Shown: positions 13,460 through 21,611 of the stretch, in pieces
Numbering within the stretch: the stretch's first letter is position 1
How the letters are laid out: each line of letters begins with the position of its first letter
NCBI GenBank assembly: GCA_964405375.1
Contig: CAYONQ010000023.1
Span: forward strand, 1 to 32,528
From: CAYONQ01 sp964405375
GTDB taxonomy: Bacteria; Planctomycetota; Phycisphaerae; Sedimentisphaerales; Anaerobacaceae
DNA length: 32,528 nucleotides
Reading direction: 5' to 3'
The notes under the pieces: generated by a model
Told to the model about the DNA's origin: nothing
Databases searched by the model: none
The model's input: the letters and a program-made list of their open reading frames with translations, nothing else
Made by a program: the position numbers and the translations under genes

Positions 13460-15358
13460 TCACGGCGAGGTCAATTTTTTTGCAATCACCGCCCTTGTCC
13501 AGCATATCAAAGATTTAAGATTCGGCTGCTGCCGGAGAGATTGTCCAAGCAGCCGAAGTGCCTGGTCGTATGCTCCCTCCCTGATTGCGTAACGTCCCGC
13601 CCTGTAGTGTTTTTTGCTGAAAACCTTCTGCGCTATTTTTTCAGGTATAAATTTCCTGCCGCCTTTTTCATAATAAAACCGCTCGAGCACTTTAAGCTCT
13701 GTGAGGTAATTCTCAAGAGAAGCGGCTGAAAGATTAGCCGGGTGACGGCGTCTCTTAAAAACGGGCTCGGGCAGGGCAATAAATTTATGCCTTATTGAAA
13801 GACGAAGCCAAAAATCGTAATCGGAGCAGACCTTTAACGATGTATCAAACGCCACTGAGTCCTTAAGAATACTTCTGGGAAACAGAGAGCCGCAGGAATG
13901 GACAAATATCGTCTGGAATAAATATTTGGTGACTTGACCGGTGTATAATTTCCTTTTGGATTTGCCGTAGATTCGGCCGTTTTTATCTATTCTATAATAC
14001 GGGCCATATACGATAAAATCCTGCCCTGCCGATTCCGCAATCCTTACCATTCTTTCGACGGAATCAGGCAGCAGCAGGTCGTCGGAATCTATAAAGGTGA
14101 CGTATTTACCTTTTGCCAGTTCAATCAGTTTATTTCGGGCAGCCGCATCGCCTCTGTTTTCCTGCCGGTGGTAAGTAACAGGAAAATTGAGCTTTTTTAT
14201 CATATCCGCCGTACCGTCGGTGGAGCCGTCGTCAACTATAACAATCTCATAATTTTTGTACGTCTGCTCCAGGATACTGTCGAGCGTTTTTACAAGAAAA
14301 TCCTTCCGATTGTAGGTCGGTATGCAAATACTGACTTTGGGCTGCTGAGAATCTTCTTTAGACGACGGGGTTTTTAGATATTCGTAGATAAGCTCGCACA
14401 ATCTTTGGCCAATCACGTTAATATCAAAATTTTCAACAAACGCACTGCCCGCCTGTGCCATCTGTTTTCGCAGCGCAGCGTTTTCGATTAATCGACTTAA
14501 TCTATCAATCCACTGTTGAGTATCAGACGCACAGAAACCTGTGACGCCTTCCTGGACATATTCAGCATTTACACCTACCGGCGATGCGACAACAGCCAGC
14601 CCAGCGGCGGCATACTGCAGAATCTTAAAGCCGCACTTGCCCCGTGTAAAACGATTGTCCTCTAAAGGGGAAAGGCCGATATCACCCATAGCCAAATCAT
14701 ACGCCTGAGTTGACAGCGACCATCGGCACCTTTCAACCTCCATATTCTCTAAATCAAAAAAATCGTCGCAAATTATCCTCAAGACCACATTATCAAAACA
14801 ACGGCCGACTTCTTCAAGGGCGGGTTTTATACAAGCAAGGTATTTTAACGTGCTTTTGCTGCCAATCCAGACAAGGCGAACCTTGTTGTCTTTTTCCGGG
14901 ATGCTCTGCAGCTTGTAAGAGCCAATATCCAGCCCCGTAGGCAAAACCTCAACATTAGGATTGAACCTTCCTGCGAGCTCTGCCAGGTATGAATTGCCGG
15001 CAATCACCAATTTCGAGAGCCTGACTATCCGTTCAAAAGGTTTGGTATGTTTATAGTAGCTCGGCTTTCTCTCAGGTTGCTTGTCATCATACATTACGGC
15101 ATCGTCAAAATCGAAGATGACATTTTTTGCATAACGGCGTAACAAAAAGCCGTCAAGAAGATTCAACGTCTTTTTCTGCAGATACACGGCATCAAAATCA
15201 GCGCATCTTTTTAATACCTTATACCTGGCCGGTAAACAGCGAGGGTAGCGAACTACTTCGCAGTTTATGCCGTTCGAACGCAAAATACCAAGACAGCCGC
15301 CTGTCCTCTGCCTGAAGCTCGGGCGCTCCAAATTGTAACTCAATACAAGGAGATTCAT
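13460..15358 (-). CDS. Bifunctional glycosyltransferase, GT4-like fused to GT2
   Basis: A 632-residue protein with two glycosyltransferase modules. Residues about 1-330 form a GT-B (GT4/group 1) enzyme: an N-terminal Rossmann start MNLLVLSYNLERPSFRQRTG, donor-site RLVWIGSKSTLKYL, and GFKILQYAAAGLAVVASPVG followed by EGVTGF. Residues about 341-570 form a GT-A enzyme of family 2: VSICIPTYNRKDFLVKTLDS, IVIVDDGSTDGT, ENRGDAAARN, TFIDSDDLLLPDS (DxD). The last ~60 residues are helical and TPR-like. Such a fusion could add two consecutive sugars to one acceptor. It is the last gene of the leftward glycan locus and converges on the GT2 gene ending at 13414. Confidence 0.87.
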   Translation of the reverse strand: MNLLVLSYNLERPSFRQRTGGCLGILRSNGINCEVVRYPRCLPARYKVLKRCADFDAVYLQKKTLNLLDGFLLRRYAKNVIFDFDDAVMYDDKQPERKPSYYKHTKPFERIVRLSKLVIAGNSYLAELAGRFNPNVEVLPTGLDIGSYKLQSIPEKDNKVRLVWIGSKSTLKYLACIKPALEEVGRCFDNVVLRIICDDFFDLENMEVERCRWSLSTQAYDLAMGDIGLSPLEDNRFTRGKCGFKILQYAAAGLAVVASPVGVNAEYVQEGVTGFCASDTQQWIDRLSRLIENAALRKQMAQAGSAFVENFDINVIGQRLCELIYEYLKTPSSKEDSQQPKVSICIPTYNRKDFLVKTLDSILEQTYKNYEIVIVDDGSTDGTADMIKKLNFPVTYHRQENRGDAAARNKLIELAKGKYVTFIDSDDLLLPDSVERMVRIAESAGQDFIVYGPYYRIDKNGRIYGKSKRKLYTGQVTKYLFQTIFVHSCGSLFPRSILKDSVAFDTSLKVCSDYDFWLRLSIRHKFIALPEPVFKRRRHPANLSAASLENYLTELKVLERFYYEKGGRKFIPEKIAQKVFSKKHYRAGRYAIREGAYDQALRLLGQSLRQQPNLKSLICWTRAVIAKKLTSP

Positions 15359-15404
15359 TTTGATTGGGATTCAGAAATAAGCTAAAAGACGTCAAACAGT
15401 ACTT

Positions 15405-16439
15405 TTAAGTCCTAACAAACCACGGCGCCGAATAACAGCCCTTTTCCGCCAGCTCAAGGATATAGCCCGCTATTTTCACACAGTTAAACTGCTCGTGGGT
15501 CCATTTCATTCCTGCGTCCGCAATTTTTCTTCTTTCAGCGTCGTTTTTTAGATACCGGTCAGCAAGCTCAAAAAATTCCTCGATGGTATCAAAATACCTT
15601 AAATGCACCCCATCGGCAAAAAGCAAATCACCATCAGGTATCCTCCTTGCCATTACAAAGGTGCCACAGGCAAGATAATGGGTAAGTCTGTCGGAGTGAC
15701 ACAACCTCACAGGCCTGTAGGCATTTACATTAACACCTATCTTCGCACCGCTTATCGCGTAGAAGTAGTCTATACCGCCAATCTGCGGTCTTCCAAAACA
15801 GCCATAAATGGCGCAATTGTCTCTTTTGGCAAGCTCGATGAGCAATTTTTCTCTAAAAGATTCGCTCGTGTCGGCGTGATGGCTGGCCTTGCCCGTCCAC
15901 AAAATATCGGTCTTCCATTCTTCCGAGACCTCGTATCGATGGTCCGTATCAGGGTCGCACATGTTCGGCATAAACATACAATTCGGCACACCGGCATCTC
16001 GATAGTCCTGCAGAAACTCTCCGTCATTGGTGGCAGTCAGTATATCAAGCTCCTTTGCAGTTTCTATTCTATCACCCTGCAGTTTGGGCCAGGGGTCGCC
16101 GTCATTGCCGATAAAGACCGCATTTGGTGCCGCCTGCCGAAGACGCCTGACAGAATCAACATCAAAAAACTTCGGGAAATCTATATATATAATATCGGGC
16201 TGATAGTTTTTTGCCTGCTCAGCCAAAAGCCCGTCAACTTTAGGTTTATAAAGTAAGTTAGAAAGCGTCCTGCTCTTAAATGCACTTAGCTGCCGAAGGA
16301 CACTACAATAGCTAAACACCCGGACACTATGCCCCAGACGTATAAACCCCTTGGCCAATTTCGGTATCTGGTCCACAAACACTTTTATTGGTTTGTTTTT
16401 GATGTCAGCAACAATGAATATACGTTTTGCTTTTGGCAT
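15405..16439 (-). CDS. GT-B glycosyltransferase, CgeB / group 1-like
   Basis: A 344-residue protein. The N-terminal half is a Rossmann-like domain (IFIVADIKNKPIKVFVDQIP; PDIIYIDFPKFFDVDSVRRL; NAVFIGNDGDPWPKLQGDRI). The C-terminal half resembles the CgeB-type glycosyl transferases group 1 domain (TDILWTGKASHHADTSESFR; IGVNVNAYRPVRLCHSDRLT; HYLACGTFVMARRIPDG; FDTIEEFFELADRYL). These enzymes use nucleotide sugars to extend surface glycans, but neither donor nor product can be assigned. It lies 16 bases downstream of glf on the same strand, which makes a galactofuranosyl role conceivable but unproven. Confidence 0.72.
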   Translation of the reverse strand: MPKAKRIFIVADIKNKPIKVFVDQIPKLAKGFIRLGHSVRVFSYCSVLRQLSAFKSRTLSNLLYKPKVDGLLAEQAKNYQPDIIYIDFPKFFDVDSVRRLRQAAPNAVFIGNDGDPWPKLQGDRIETAKELDILTATNDGEFLQDYRDAGVPNCMFMPNMCDPDTDHRYEVSEEWKTDILWTGKASHHADTSESFREKLLIELAKRDNCAIYGCFGRPQIGGIDYFYAISGAKIGVNVNAYRPVRLCHSDRLTHYLACGTFVMARRIPDGDLLFADGVHLRYFDTIEEFFELADRYLKNDAERRKIADAGMKWTHEQFNCVKIAGYILELAEKGCYSAPWFVRT

Positions 16440-16455
16440 TCAAAGTCCCGAAATT

Positions 16456-17550
16456 TTATCGATAATTGCCATCGACCGTTTCCAGCGCCGAAAGAATTAC
16501 GTCATCCATATCCAGGTATTTATACGTGGCAAGTCGGCCACCAAGTATCAGGTTCGGCACATTTGCCGCAAGTTTTTTATACCGCTGATACAGCTTATTA
16601 TTTTTTTCAGTGTTTACAGGATAGTATGGAATGTCATATTTGTTGTATTCGACCGGAAACTCCCGGGTTATGACTGTTTTCGGCTGAGTGCCGAATTCGA
16701 AATGCTTGTGTTCGATAACCCTTGTGTATGGAATCGCCTTTTCAGTGTAGTTAAAGACGGCATTTCCCTGAAAGTCTCCATCGTGAATTTCGTTTTCGAA
16801 TTTCAGCCCGATATATTCGAGCATACCGAGCTTGTATCCGAAGTATTCGTCGATTTTTCCGGTATAGACTACCTTTGTTGCGGTGCTGTCCCAGTGCTTT
16901 TTATTTTCAAAGTAATCCGTGTTGAGTCTCACTTCGATATCAGACAGCATTTTTTCAAACATTTTTGTATAGCCGTCGGTCGGTATTCCCTGATATTTAT
17001 CGTCATAGTAATTGTCATCAAATGTCAATCGAATGGGAATCCTTTTTATAATATCAGCCGGCAGGTTTTTGGGCTCTGTTTGCCATTGTTTTTGGGTGTA
17101 TTGCTTAATGAAGATTTCGTATATATCAGGGCCGACCTGGGAAAGGACCCACTGCTCAAGATTTTCAGGATTATCATTGGCCACGATTACCTGCTGAATC
17201 TTCTTTTTTGCCTCAGCCGGCGTTTTAACGCCGTATAGCTGGTAAAGGGTCATCAGGTTAATCGGGAAAGAATATAATCTGTTTTTGTATTTGACCTTGG
17301 GCCGGTTCGTGAAGTTGTTAAAATTCGCAAAGCGGTTAATATAGCTCCACGCTCTTTCGTCGCTGGTATGAAAAATATGAGGGCCGTATTTATGTACGTT
17401 TATCCCCTCGATTTTTTCTGTGTAACAATTGCCGCCGACGTGCCCCCTTCTTTCAATAATTAAAACTTTCCTGCCTTGCTCGGCTATACGTTGGGCGAAA
17501 ACCATCCCGAAGAGTCCGCATCCCACAATTAAATAGTCATATTCCGACAT
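16456..17550 (-). CDS. glf: UDP-galactopyranose mutase
   Basis: A 364-residue flavoenzyme converting UDP-galactopyranose to UDP-galactofuranose. Visible features are the FAD dinucleotide motif YDYLIVGCGLFGMVFA at the N-terminus, the block RRGHVGGNCYTE, the substrate-region motif KYGPHIFHTSDERAWSYIN, and the C-terminal ANVPNLILGGRLATYKYLDM, which matches the conserved flavin-binding end of Glf. Length is normal. I chose the ATG at 17550 over an in-frame GTG two codons earlier because MSEYDYLIVG is the usual form. Its product predicts galactofuranose in the surface glycan made by this locus. Confidence 0.95.
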   Translation of the reverse strand: MSEYDYLIVGCGLFGMVFAQRIAEQGRKVLIIERRGHVGGNCYTEKIEGINVHKYGPHIFHTSDERAWSYINRFANFNNFTNRPKVKYKNRLYSFPINLMTLYQLYGVKTPAEAKKKIQQVIVANDNPENLEQWVLSQVGPDIYEIFIKQYTQKQWQTEPKNLPADIIKRIPIRLTFDDNYYDDKYQGIPTDGYTKMFEKMLSDIEVRLNTDYFENKKHWDSTATKVVYTGKIDEYFGYKLGMLEYIGLKFENEIHDGDFQGNAVFNYTEKAIPYTRVIEHKHFEFGTQPKTVITREFPVEYNKYDIPYYPVNTEKNNKLYQRYKKLAANVPNLILGGRLATYKYLDMDDVILSALETVDGNYR

Positions 17551-17577
17551 ATTCACTTTATCTGCAAATACAGTATT

Positions 17578-18495
17578 TTAAGTTATAGCAATCAGCAGAA
17601 TTGCAATAAGCAAAAAAACCAAAAGTAATACTACTTTATATTGTCTTCTCACTTTTTTTCGCAAGCTCTTAATTTTCAATTCAGCTTCATGCTGTACGTG
17701 ATGATTAAAAACCACTACTTCAGAACCTATACATAACTTAAAGCCGACCTCTTCTTCTCCTATATACCCGATTCTTTCACTTGAATATTTTCTTATGGGC
17801 GAACTGTTTGCTTGAGAATGAATTGTATATGGCAGGACTCTTAATTGGAAATATTTTTGAATTATGTAAGATAATAGTATTTGTTGTTTTACATACGCAT
17901 CCAAAATGGGGGAAAAATCAGGCCAATACCGATTGTATTTCTGATATAGCTGCTTGTAAGTTTTGTAATTTGCGACAATTATGCCGGTATTATAACTTTT
18001 GAACGTAGCAAATTCAGGGTATCTTCCCGTTAATTCATCAGCTGTTATGTTGGGAGCTAATATTGTTATCTCATACAATAGAGTATCTTCTTCCGACGTA
18101 TTAAAGTTTACGAAGACCTGTCCGTCTTCACAACCGGCTAACAGTTGCAGCTCCGATTCATTAAAAGGTCTTTGCATTTTCATGTCGGTGTCAGTGTAAA
18201 TTATAATTGCATCGTCATTTATGAAATCCACGACTTCCAAGAACCCGCCATGCTGCATACAGGTATTTAGATTAGGTGACTTTATCTGTGATGACTTGAC
18301 CTTTATGAATCGGATAGTGCTGAACTTTCCCTTATAAGAGGAAGGAATATCAAAATCAAGGGTCATGATTACATTATTAACTTTTGAGTTGTCATTCATC
18401 GTTGCCAAATAGGTCTCCGACTTTTCAAGATAAGCCCTGTTGAAACCGGCTATTAAATATATTTCTTTGTTTTTCTCGACACACATTGTTTTCAC
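17578..18495 (-). CDS. Putative GT-A-like glycosyltransferase with C-terminal membrane anchor, unassigned family
   Basis: I do not recognise this 305-residue protein with certainty. The N-terminus EIYLIAGFNRAYLEKSETYL, the central IIYTDTDMKMQRPF with a DxD motif preceded by a hydrophobic strand, and the later YNTGIIVANYKTYKQLYQKY resemble nucleotide-sugar GT-A enzymes such as family 8. A C-terminal hydrophobic segment (VVLLLVFLLIAILLIAI) follows basic residues and would anchor it with the catalytic part in the cytoplasm. It lies directly upstream of glf among glycan genes and is markedly A+T rich compared with the rml genes, which may point to transfer. The start is either the GTG at 18495 or the ATG at 18486; the AAGGAT site fits neither perfectly. 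Confidence 0.55.
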   Translation of the reverse strand: MKTMCVEKNKEIYLIAGFNRAYLEKSETYLATMNDNSKVNNVIMTLDFDIPSSYKGKFSTIRFIKVKSSQIKSPNLNTCMQHGGFLEVVDFINDDAIIIYTDTDMKMQRPFNESELQLLAGCEDGQVFVNFNTSEEDTLLYEITILAPNITADELTGRYPEFATFKSYNTGIIVANYKTYKQLYQKYNRYWPDFSPILDAYVKQQILLSYIIQKYFQLRVLPYTIHSQANSSPIRKYSSERIGYIGEEEVGFKLCIGSEVVVFNHHVQHEAELKIKSLRKKVRRQYKVVLLLVFLLIAILLIAIT

Positions 18496-18593
18496 TTATC
18501 CTTCATTTAACATTATTCCATGGTAGGGCAAAACAACCAAATATAACTACTCAAATACCCCGAAAATCCTTTTAGTTTACCTCCTCAAAAAGA

Positions 18594-19577
18594 TCAATCA
18601 GGACAAATTTCACAAAAAACATTGTTTTTCCCCTGACTATTGAGATACCTGAATTCTTTGTACCTGTTTGAATTCCATATCTCACTGAACGGTTGCTTGA
18701 AAATATTACCAAAGTTTAAAATTGTTGGGTCAGGCCTTAAACAACATGGTGTTACATAGCCATCGACTGTAATAAAACAAGAACTTTTGGGCCACATACA
18801 GTGGCGCACCCTTCTCTCTGAATCTAAATGTGCAATTTTTATTCTATCCTCATACTTTTTTACGCATTCTCTAATCTCATCTTTGACTTTTCTCGAATTC
18901 TCAATAAATCTTCTATTCTCCGGATATTGGTCCTGAATCGGAGCCAGCCAGTTTTCAACTTCCACAACTCCCGCCCTGTCGACACCCACTTTTTCACACA
19001 ATTCGAAATAATCGGATAGTTCTTTATAATTAAGATGGGTGGCTACAAAGGAAAACATTACTTTACACTTTGATTTTAACTCTTTTTTCATATTTACAAG
19101 AAGCTTAACGCCATTAATTACTTTTTCATAACTTGCTCCTTTACTGATAGCCTCATATTGTTCTTTATTAGGTGAATCAAGGGAGACTACAATGTCAGTA
19201 AAACACGCAAGAATGTTTCGGGCATTACCTTCGTTTATCACTGTTCCATTGGAAGCAGTTTTAAATTTAATCCCCTTTGAAACTCCGTATTCTAAAATTC
19301 CCCAGATATGACGATTCAAAAAAGGCTCCCCCATGCCCTGAATTTTTATTTTCCTTAGCGTAGGGATATTTTCAATGATATATTTAAATTCATCTAAAGT
19401 TAAATCCTGATTTAATCTTGATACCGAAAATGTATGCCTTGTACATGTAAGACAATTGAGATTACATTTTGTTGTAGGCTCAAGCTGAATCGAGCTTGGC
19501 TCTGGAATATCTCCCAACTGTCTGATACACAACTCTCTTCTTATTGATCTTATCCTTCTTCTAACTTCCCTAAACAT
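18594..19577 (-). CDS. Radical SAM / SPASM domain protein
   Basis: A 327-residue protein with the radical SAM cluster motif C38-x3-C42-x2-C45 (TKCNLNCLTC), then KIQGMGEPFLNRHIWGILEY (the GxGEP strand) and TASNGTVI. A C-terminal SPASM-like region has CMWPKSSCFITVDGYVTPCC, NFGNIFKQPFSEIWNS and a terminal CEIC pair, expected to bind an auxiliary 4Fe-4S cluster. The enzyme would cleave S-adenosylmethionine to generate a radical on its substrate. SPASM proteins modify peptides or activate enzymes, but members also appear in O-antigen loci with no known reaction. Here it lies between a methyltransferase and glycosyltransferases. The ATG at 19577 follows AAGGA at good spacing. It is A+T rich like its neighbours. 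Confidence 0.9.
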   Translation of the reverse strand: MFREVRRRIRSIRRELCIRQLGDIPEPSSIQLEPTTKCNLNCLTCTRHTFSVSRLNQDLTLDEFKYIIENIPTLRKIKIQGMGEPFLNRHIWGILEYGVSKGIKFKTASNGTVINEGNARNILACFTDIVVSLDSPNKEQYEAISKGASYEKVINGVKLLVNMKKELKSKCKVMFSFVATHLNYKELSDYFELCEKVGVDRAGVVEVENWLAPIQDQYPENRRFIENSRKVKDEIRECVKKYEDRIKIAHLDSERRVRHCMWPKSSCFITVDGYVTPCCLRPDPTILNFGNIFKQPFSEIWNSNRYKEFRYLNSQGKNNVFCEICPD

Positions 19578-19603
19578 ATAACATCCTTATCCTTTCCACC
19601 CTC

Positions 19604-20341
19604 TCATCTCTTTCCTGATCTTCGATTTTGGCTAAAGCTAAAAAGGTTCTTGTTCTTGTGGTCGCCTGGCTTCTGACCTACGATATGAATTGTAGCGCTA
19701 CGCAAAATAGGTCCGTAGACTATTCGTAGATTCGTATAATTAAATATTTCCTTAACATCGTCTGTAATCCAAACGTGGTGGTGCATATAAGACTCTGGCT
19801 TTCTTTTCACATTTTCCAAGAACTGTTCTCTATTGCAGCCATCCCTTTCTTCATCCCACTTCTCGATAAATTCAGAGATATGAGTCTCATCAGTTTGGTC
19901 AACCTCCTTTTTATAATCATCGATCAAGTGGCCTAAAGGTGTTCTTTCTCGCCTATGGTCGAAGGTATATCTCTTATCAGGTACTCCAGCATATATAATG
20001 CCCCCTTTTTTTATTACCCTCTTCCAGTCGGTTATTGCTTTTAAGGGATTTGCAAGATGTTCCAAAAGATGTGAAGAACATACGAAGTCCATGCTCTCAT
20101 CTGCTGCAAAAGAAAGATTTGTAGCATCACTCAAATAATCAACATCAGTGGAAACCCCAAGATATACCTCGCTGTTGTCCACATTAATAACCCTCTTTGC
20201 GGTCTTTATAAGAACTTTGAAGTGACCTCTCAAAGTGCCAGCAATCACAACTCCAGTTTTATTGTTGAAAAATCGAAGCAAGTGAACGGTAGACATCAAA
20301 GAAGGTTTGTTCAATATTGAAAGCAAATACTTTAAGTTCAT
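19604..20341 (-). CDS. Class I SAM-dependent methyltransferase
   Basis: A 245-residue protein of the Methyltransf_11-like class. After a short N-terminal region it shows a cofactor-binding pattern (RVINVDNSEVYLGVSTDVDY), then a motif FAADESMDFVCSSHLLEHLA and KRVIKKGGIIYAGVPDKRYT, which match motifs II-III of small-molecule methyltransferases (DAxxLPF..SFD.V.....LEH). The glycine-rich motif I is weak, so the cofactor site may be unusual. I chose the ATG at 20341, which has AGAGGA just upstream, over a TTG eight codons earlier. It lies between a transposase remnant and the radical SAM gene. The acceptor, a sugar or lipid intermediate of this locus, is not known. Confidence 0.78.
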   Translation of the reverse strand: MNLKYLLSILNKPSLMSTVHLLRFFNNKTGVVIAGTLRGHFKVLIKTAKRVINVDNSEVYLGVSTDVDYLSDATNLSFAADESMDFVCSSHLLEHLANPLKAITDWKRVIKKGGIIYAGVPDKRYTFDHRRERTPLGHLIDDYKKEVDQTDETHISEFIEKWDEERDGCNREQFLENVKRKPESYMHHHVWITDDVKEIFNYTNLRIVYGPILRSATIHIVGQKPGDHKNKNLFSFSQNRRSGKR

Positions 20342-20401
20342 CGAATCCTCTTTAATTATAGTCAAGTTGTTTTGGCCCGCTCCCTTTTTATGTACCAGTT
20401 G

Positions 20402-20581
20402 TTATGAGAGTATAACACACTCATCCTCCTTGTCTTGAGGAAGACGGAGCGTAGCGGAGCCTTGTTCAAGACACGTCGCCGCGAATGCTGCCAGCGCCAT
20501 ATAATCCAAGCTGCTGTGCGGCCGATAGTGATTATAATCCATTCGCCAGCGGTCCGCAACATATCTCAGTTCGTCAATAAG
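20402..20581 (-). pseudogene. C-terminal remnant of an IS3-type transposase (OrfB)
   Basis: On the minus strand a frame from 20581 to the stop at 20402 reads LIDELRYVADRWRMDYN, then HYRPHSSLDYMALAAFA and a tail ending ECVILS. The W-R-x-x-Y-N-x-x-R-P-H-S-S-L pattern is the hallmark C-terminus of the IS3/IS481 rve integrase domain. All catalytic DDE residues before it are missing. The remnant starts inside the last codons of the UDP-glucuronate decarboxylase gene, so the deletion junction lies at that gene's 3' end. Confidence 0.8.
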
Positions 20582-21504
20582 CTATCAAAATAATCTACCG
20601 TTTTTTTCAAGCCTTCTTCCAGCTGGATTTTAGGCTCCCAGGATAAAACCTTTTTAGCCAATGCAATGTCCGGTTGTCGTTGCTTTGGATCATCTTCAGG
20701 TAAAGGACAAAACACAATTTCGGATTTTGAGCGCGTCATTTCAATGATTTTTTCTGCCAGTTTAAGCATTGAGATTTCTTTGGGATTACCGCAATTTACC
20801 GGCCCAGTGAAATCATCAGGTGTATTCATTAAGAGAATCAATACCTCAATCAGGTCATCTACATAACAGAAAGATCTAGTTTGGTTCCCATTGCCATAAA
20901 TAGTAACAGGCTTACCCTGCAAGGATTGTACAATGAAATTTGAGATAACCCGTCCGTCATTTGCCAACATGCGGGGACCATAGGTGTTAAAAATTCGTGC
21001 AACTTTTATCCGGAGCTTATGTTGTCTATAATAATCAAAGAATAATGTTTCTGCGCATCGTTTCCCCTCGTCGTAACAGGAACGAAACCCTATCGGATTG
21101 ACATCCCCCCAATAACTTTCTTTTTGTGGGCGAATTTTAGGGTCGCCATATACTTCGCTGGTAGATGCCTGCAAAACTTTCGCTTTCAAACGTTTCGCCA
21201 GCCCCAGCACATTTATAGCTCCATGAACACTTGTCTTGGTTGTCTGAACCGGGTCAAATCGGTAATAAACAGGAGAAGCTGGGCAGGCCAAATTAAAAAT
21301 TTCGTTAACTTCTACATATAGTGGAAATGTGACATCATGGCGCAAAATTTCAAAATTCACATTGTCTATCAAATGTGAAACATTTATTTTGCGCCCAGTA
21401 TAGAAATTATCTACACATAAAACATCGTGACCTTCTTTAAGAAGACGTTCACACAAATGAGACCCAAGAAACCCTGCGCCTCCTGTAACTAATATTCTTT
21501 TCAT
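20566..21504 (-). CDS. UDP-glucuronate decarboxylase (UDP-xylose synthase type)
   Basis: A 312-residue extended short-chain dehydrogenase. NAD is bound by GGAGFLGSHL at the N-terminus. Catalytic S/T and YxxxK residues lie in STSEVYGDPKIRPQKESYWG and SCYDEGKRCAE. The signature YWGDVNPIGFRSCYDEGKR is specific to UDP-glucuronate decarboxylases, which convert UDP-glucuronate to UDP-xylose through a 4-keto intermediate. Length is near the family norm. The last codons overlap an IS3-type transposase remnant, so the terminal SLLTN may be a replacement tail. A weak possible promoter (TTGTTA at 21591-21586, 17 bases, TATTAA at 21568-21563) lies upstream. It would provide the pentose donor for the locus. 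Confidence 0.92.
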   Translation of the reverse strand: MKRILVTGGAGFLGSHLCERLLKEGHDVLCVDNFYTGRKINVSHLIDNVNFEILRHDVTFPLYVEVNEIFNLACPASPVYYRFDPVQTTKTSVHGAINVLGLAKRLKAKVLQASTSEVYGDPKIRPQKESYWGDVNPIGFRSCYDEGKRCAETLFFDYYRQHKLRIKVARIFNTYGPRMLANDGRVISNFIVQSLQGKPVTIYGNGNQTRSFCYVDDLIEVLILLMNTPDDFTGPVNCGNPKEISMLKLAEKIIEMTRSKSEIVFCPLPEDDPKQRQPDIALAKKVLSWEPKIQLEEGLKKTVDYFDSLLTN

Positions 21505-21611
21505 TTCAAATCTCTCTAATTTCTTTGCTAAACCTTAAATTTCCCTTGTTAGAAAGTCCGAATTAATACTCAGTTCAGCCATTGTTAACAAGATAATTGT
21601 GCTATATTCTT

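Noticed and set aside
15603..16256. 217-codon plus-strand frame
   Set aside because: Antisense to the GT-B glycosyltransferase and without family features.
16351..17238. 295-codon plus-strand frame
   Set aside because: It is antisense to glf, whose protein matches UDP-galactopyranose mutase over its length; the plus-strand translation has no recognisable motifs.
18579..18586. Strong ribosome-site-like GAGGAGGT on the minus strand after the radical SAM stop
   Set aside because: No start codon follows within a usable distance and no coding frame is present, so no gene is called.
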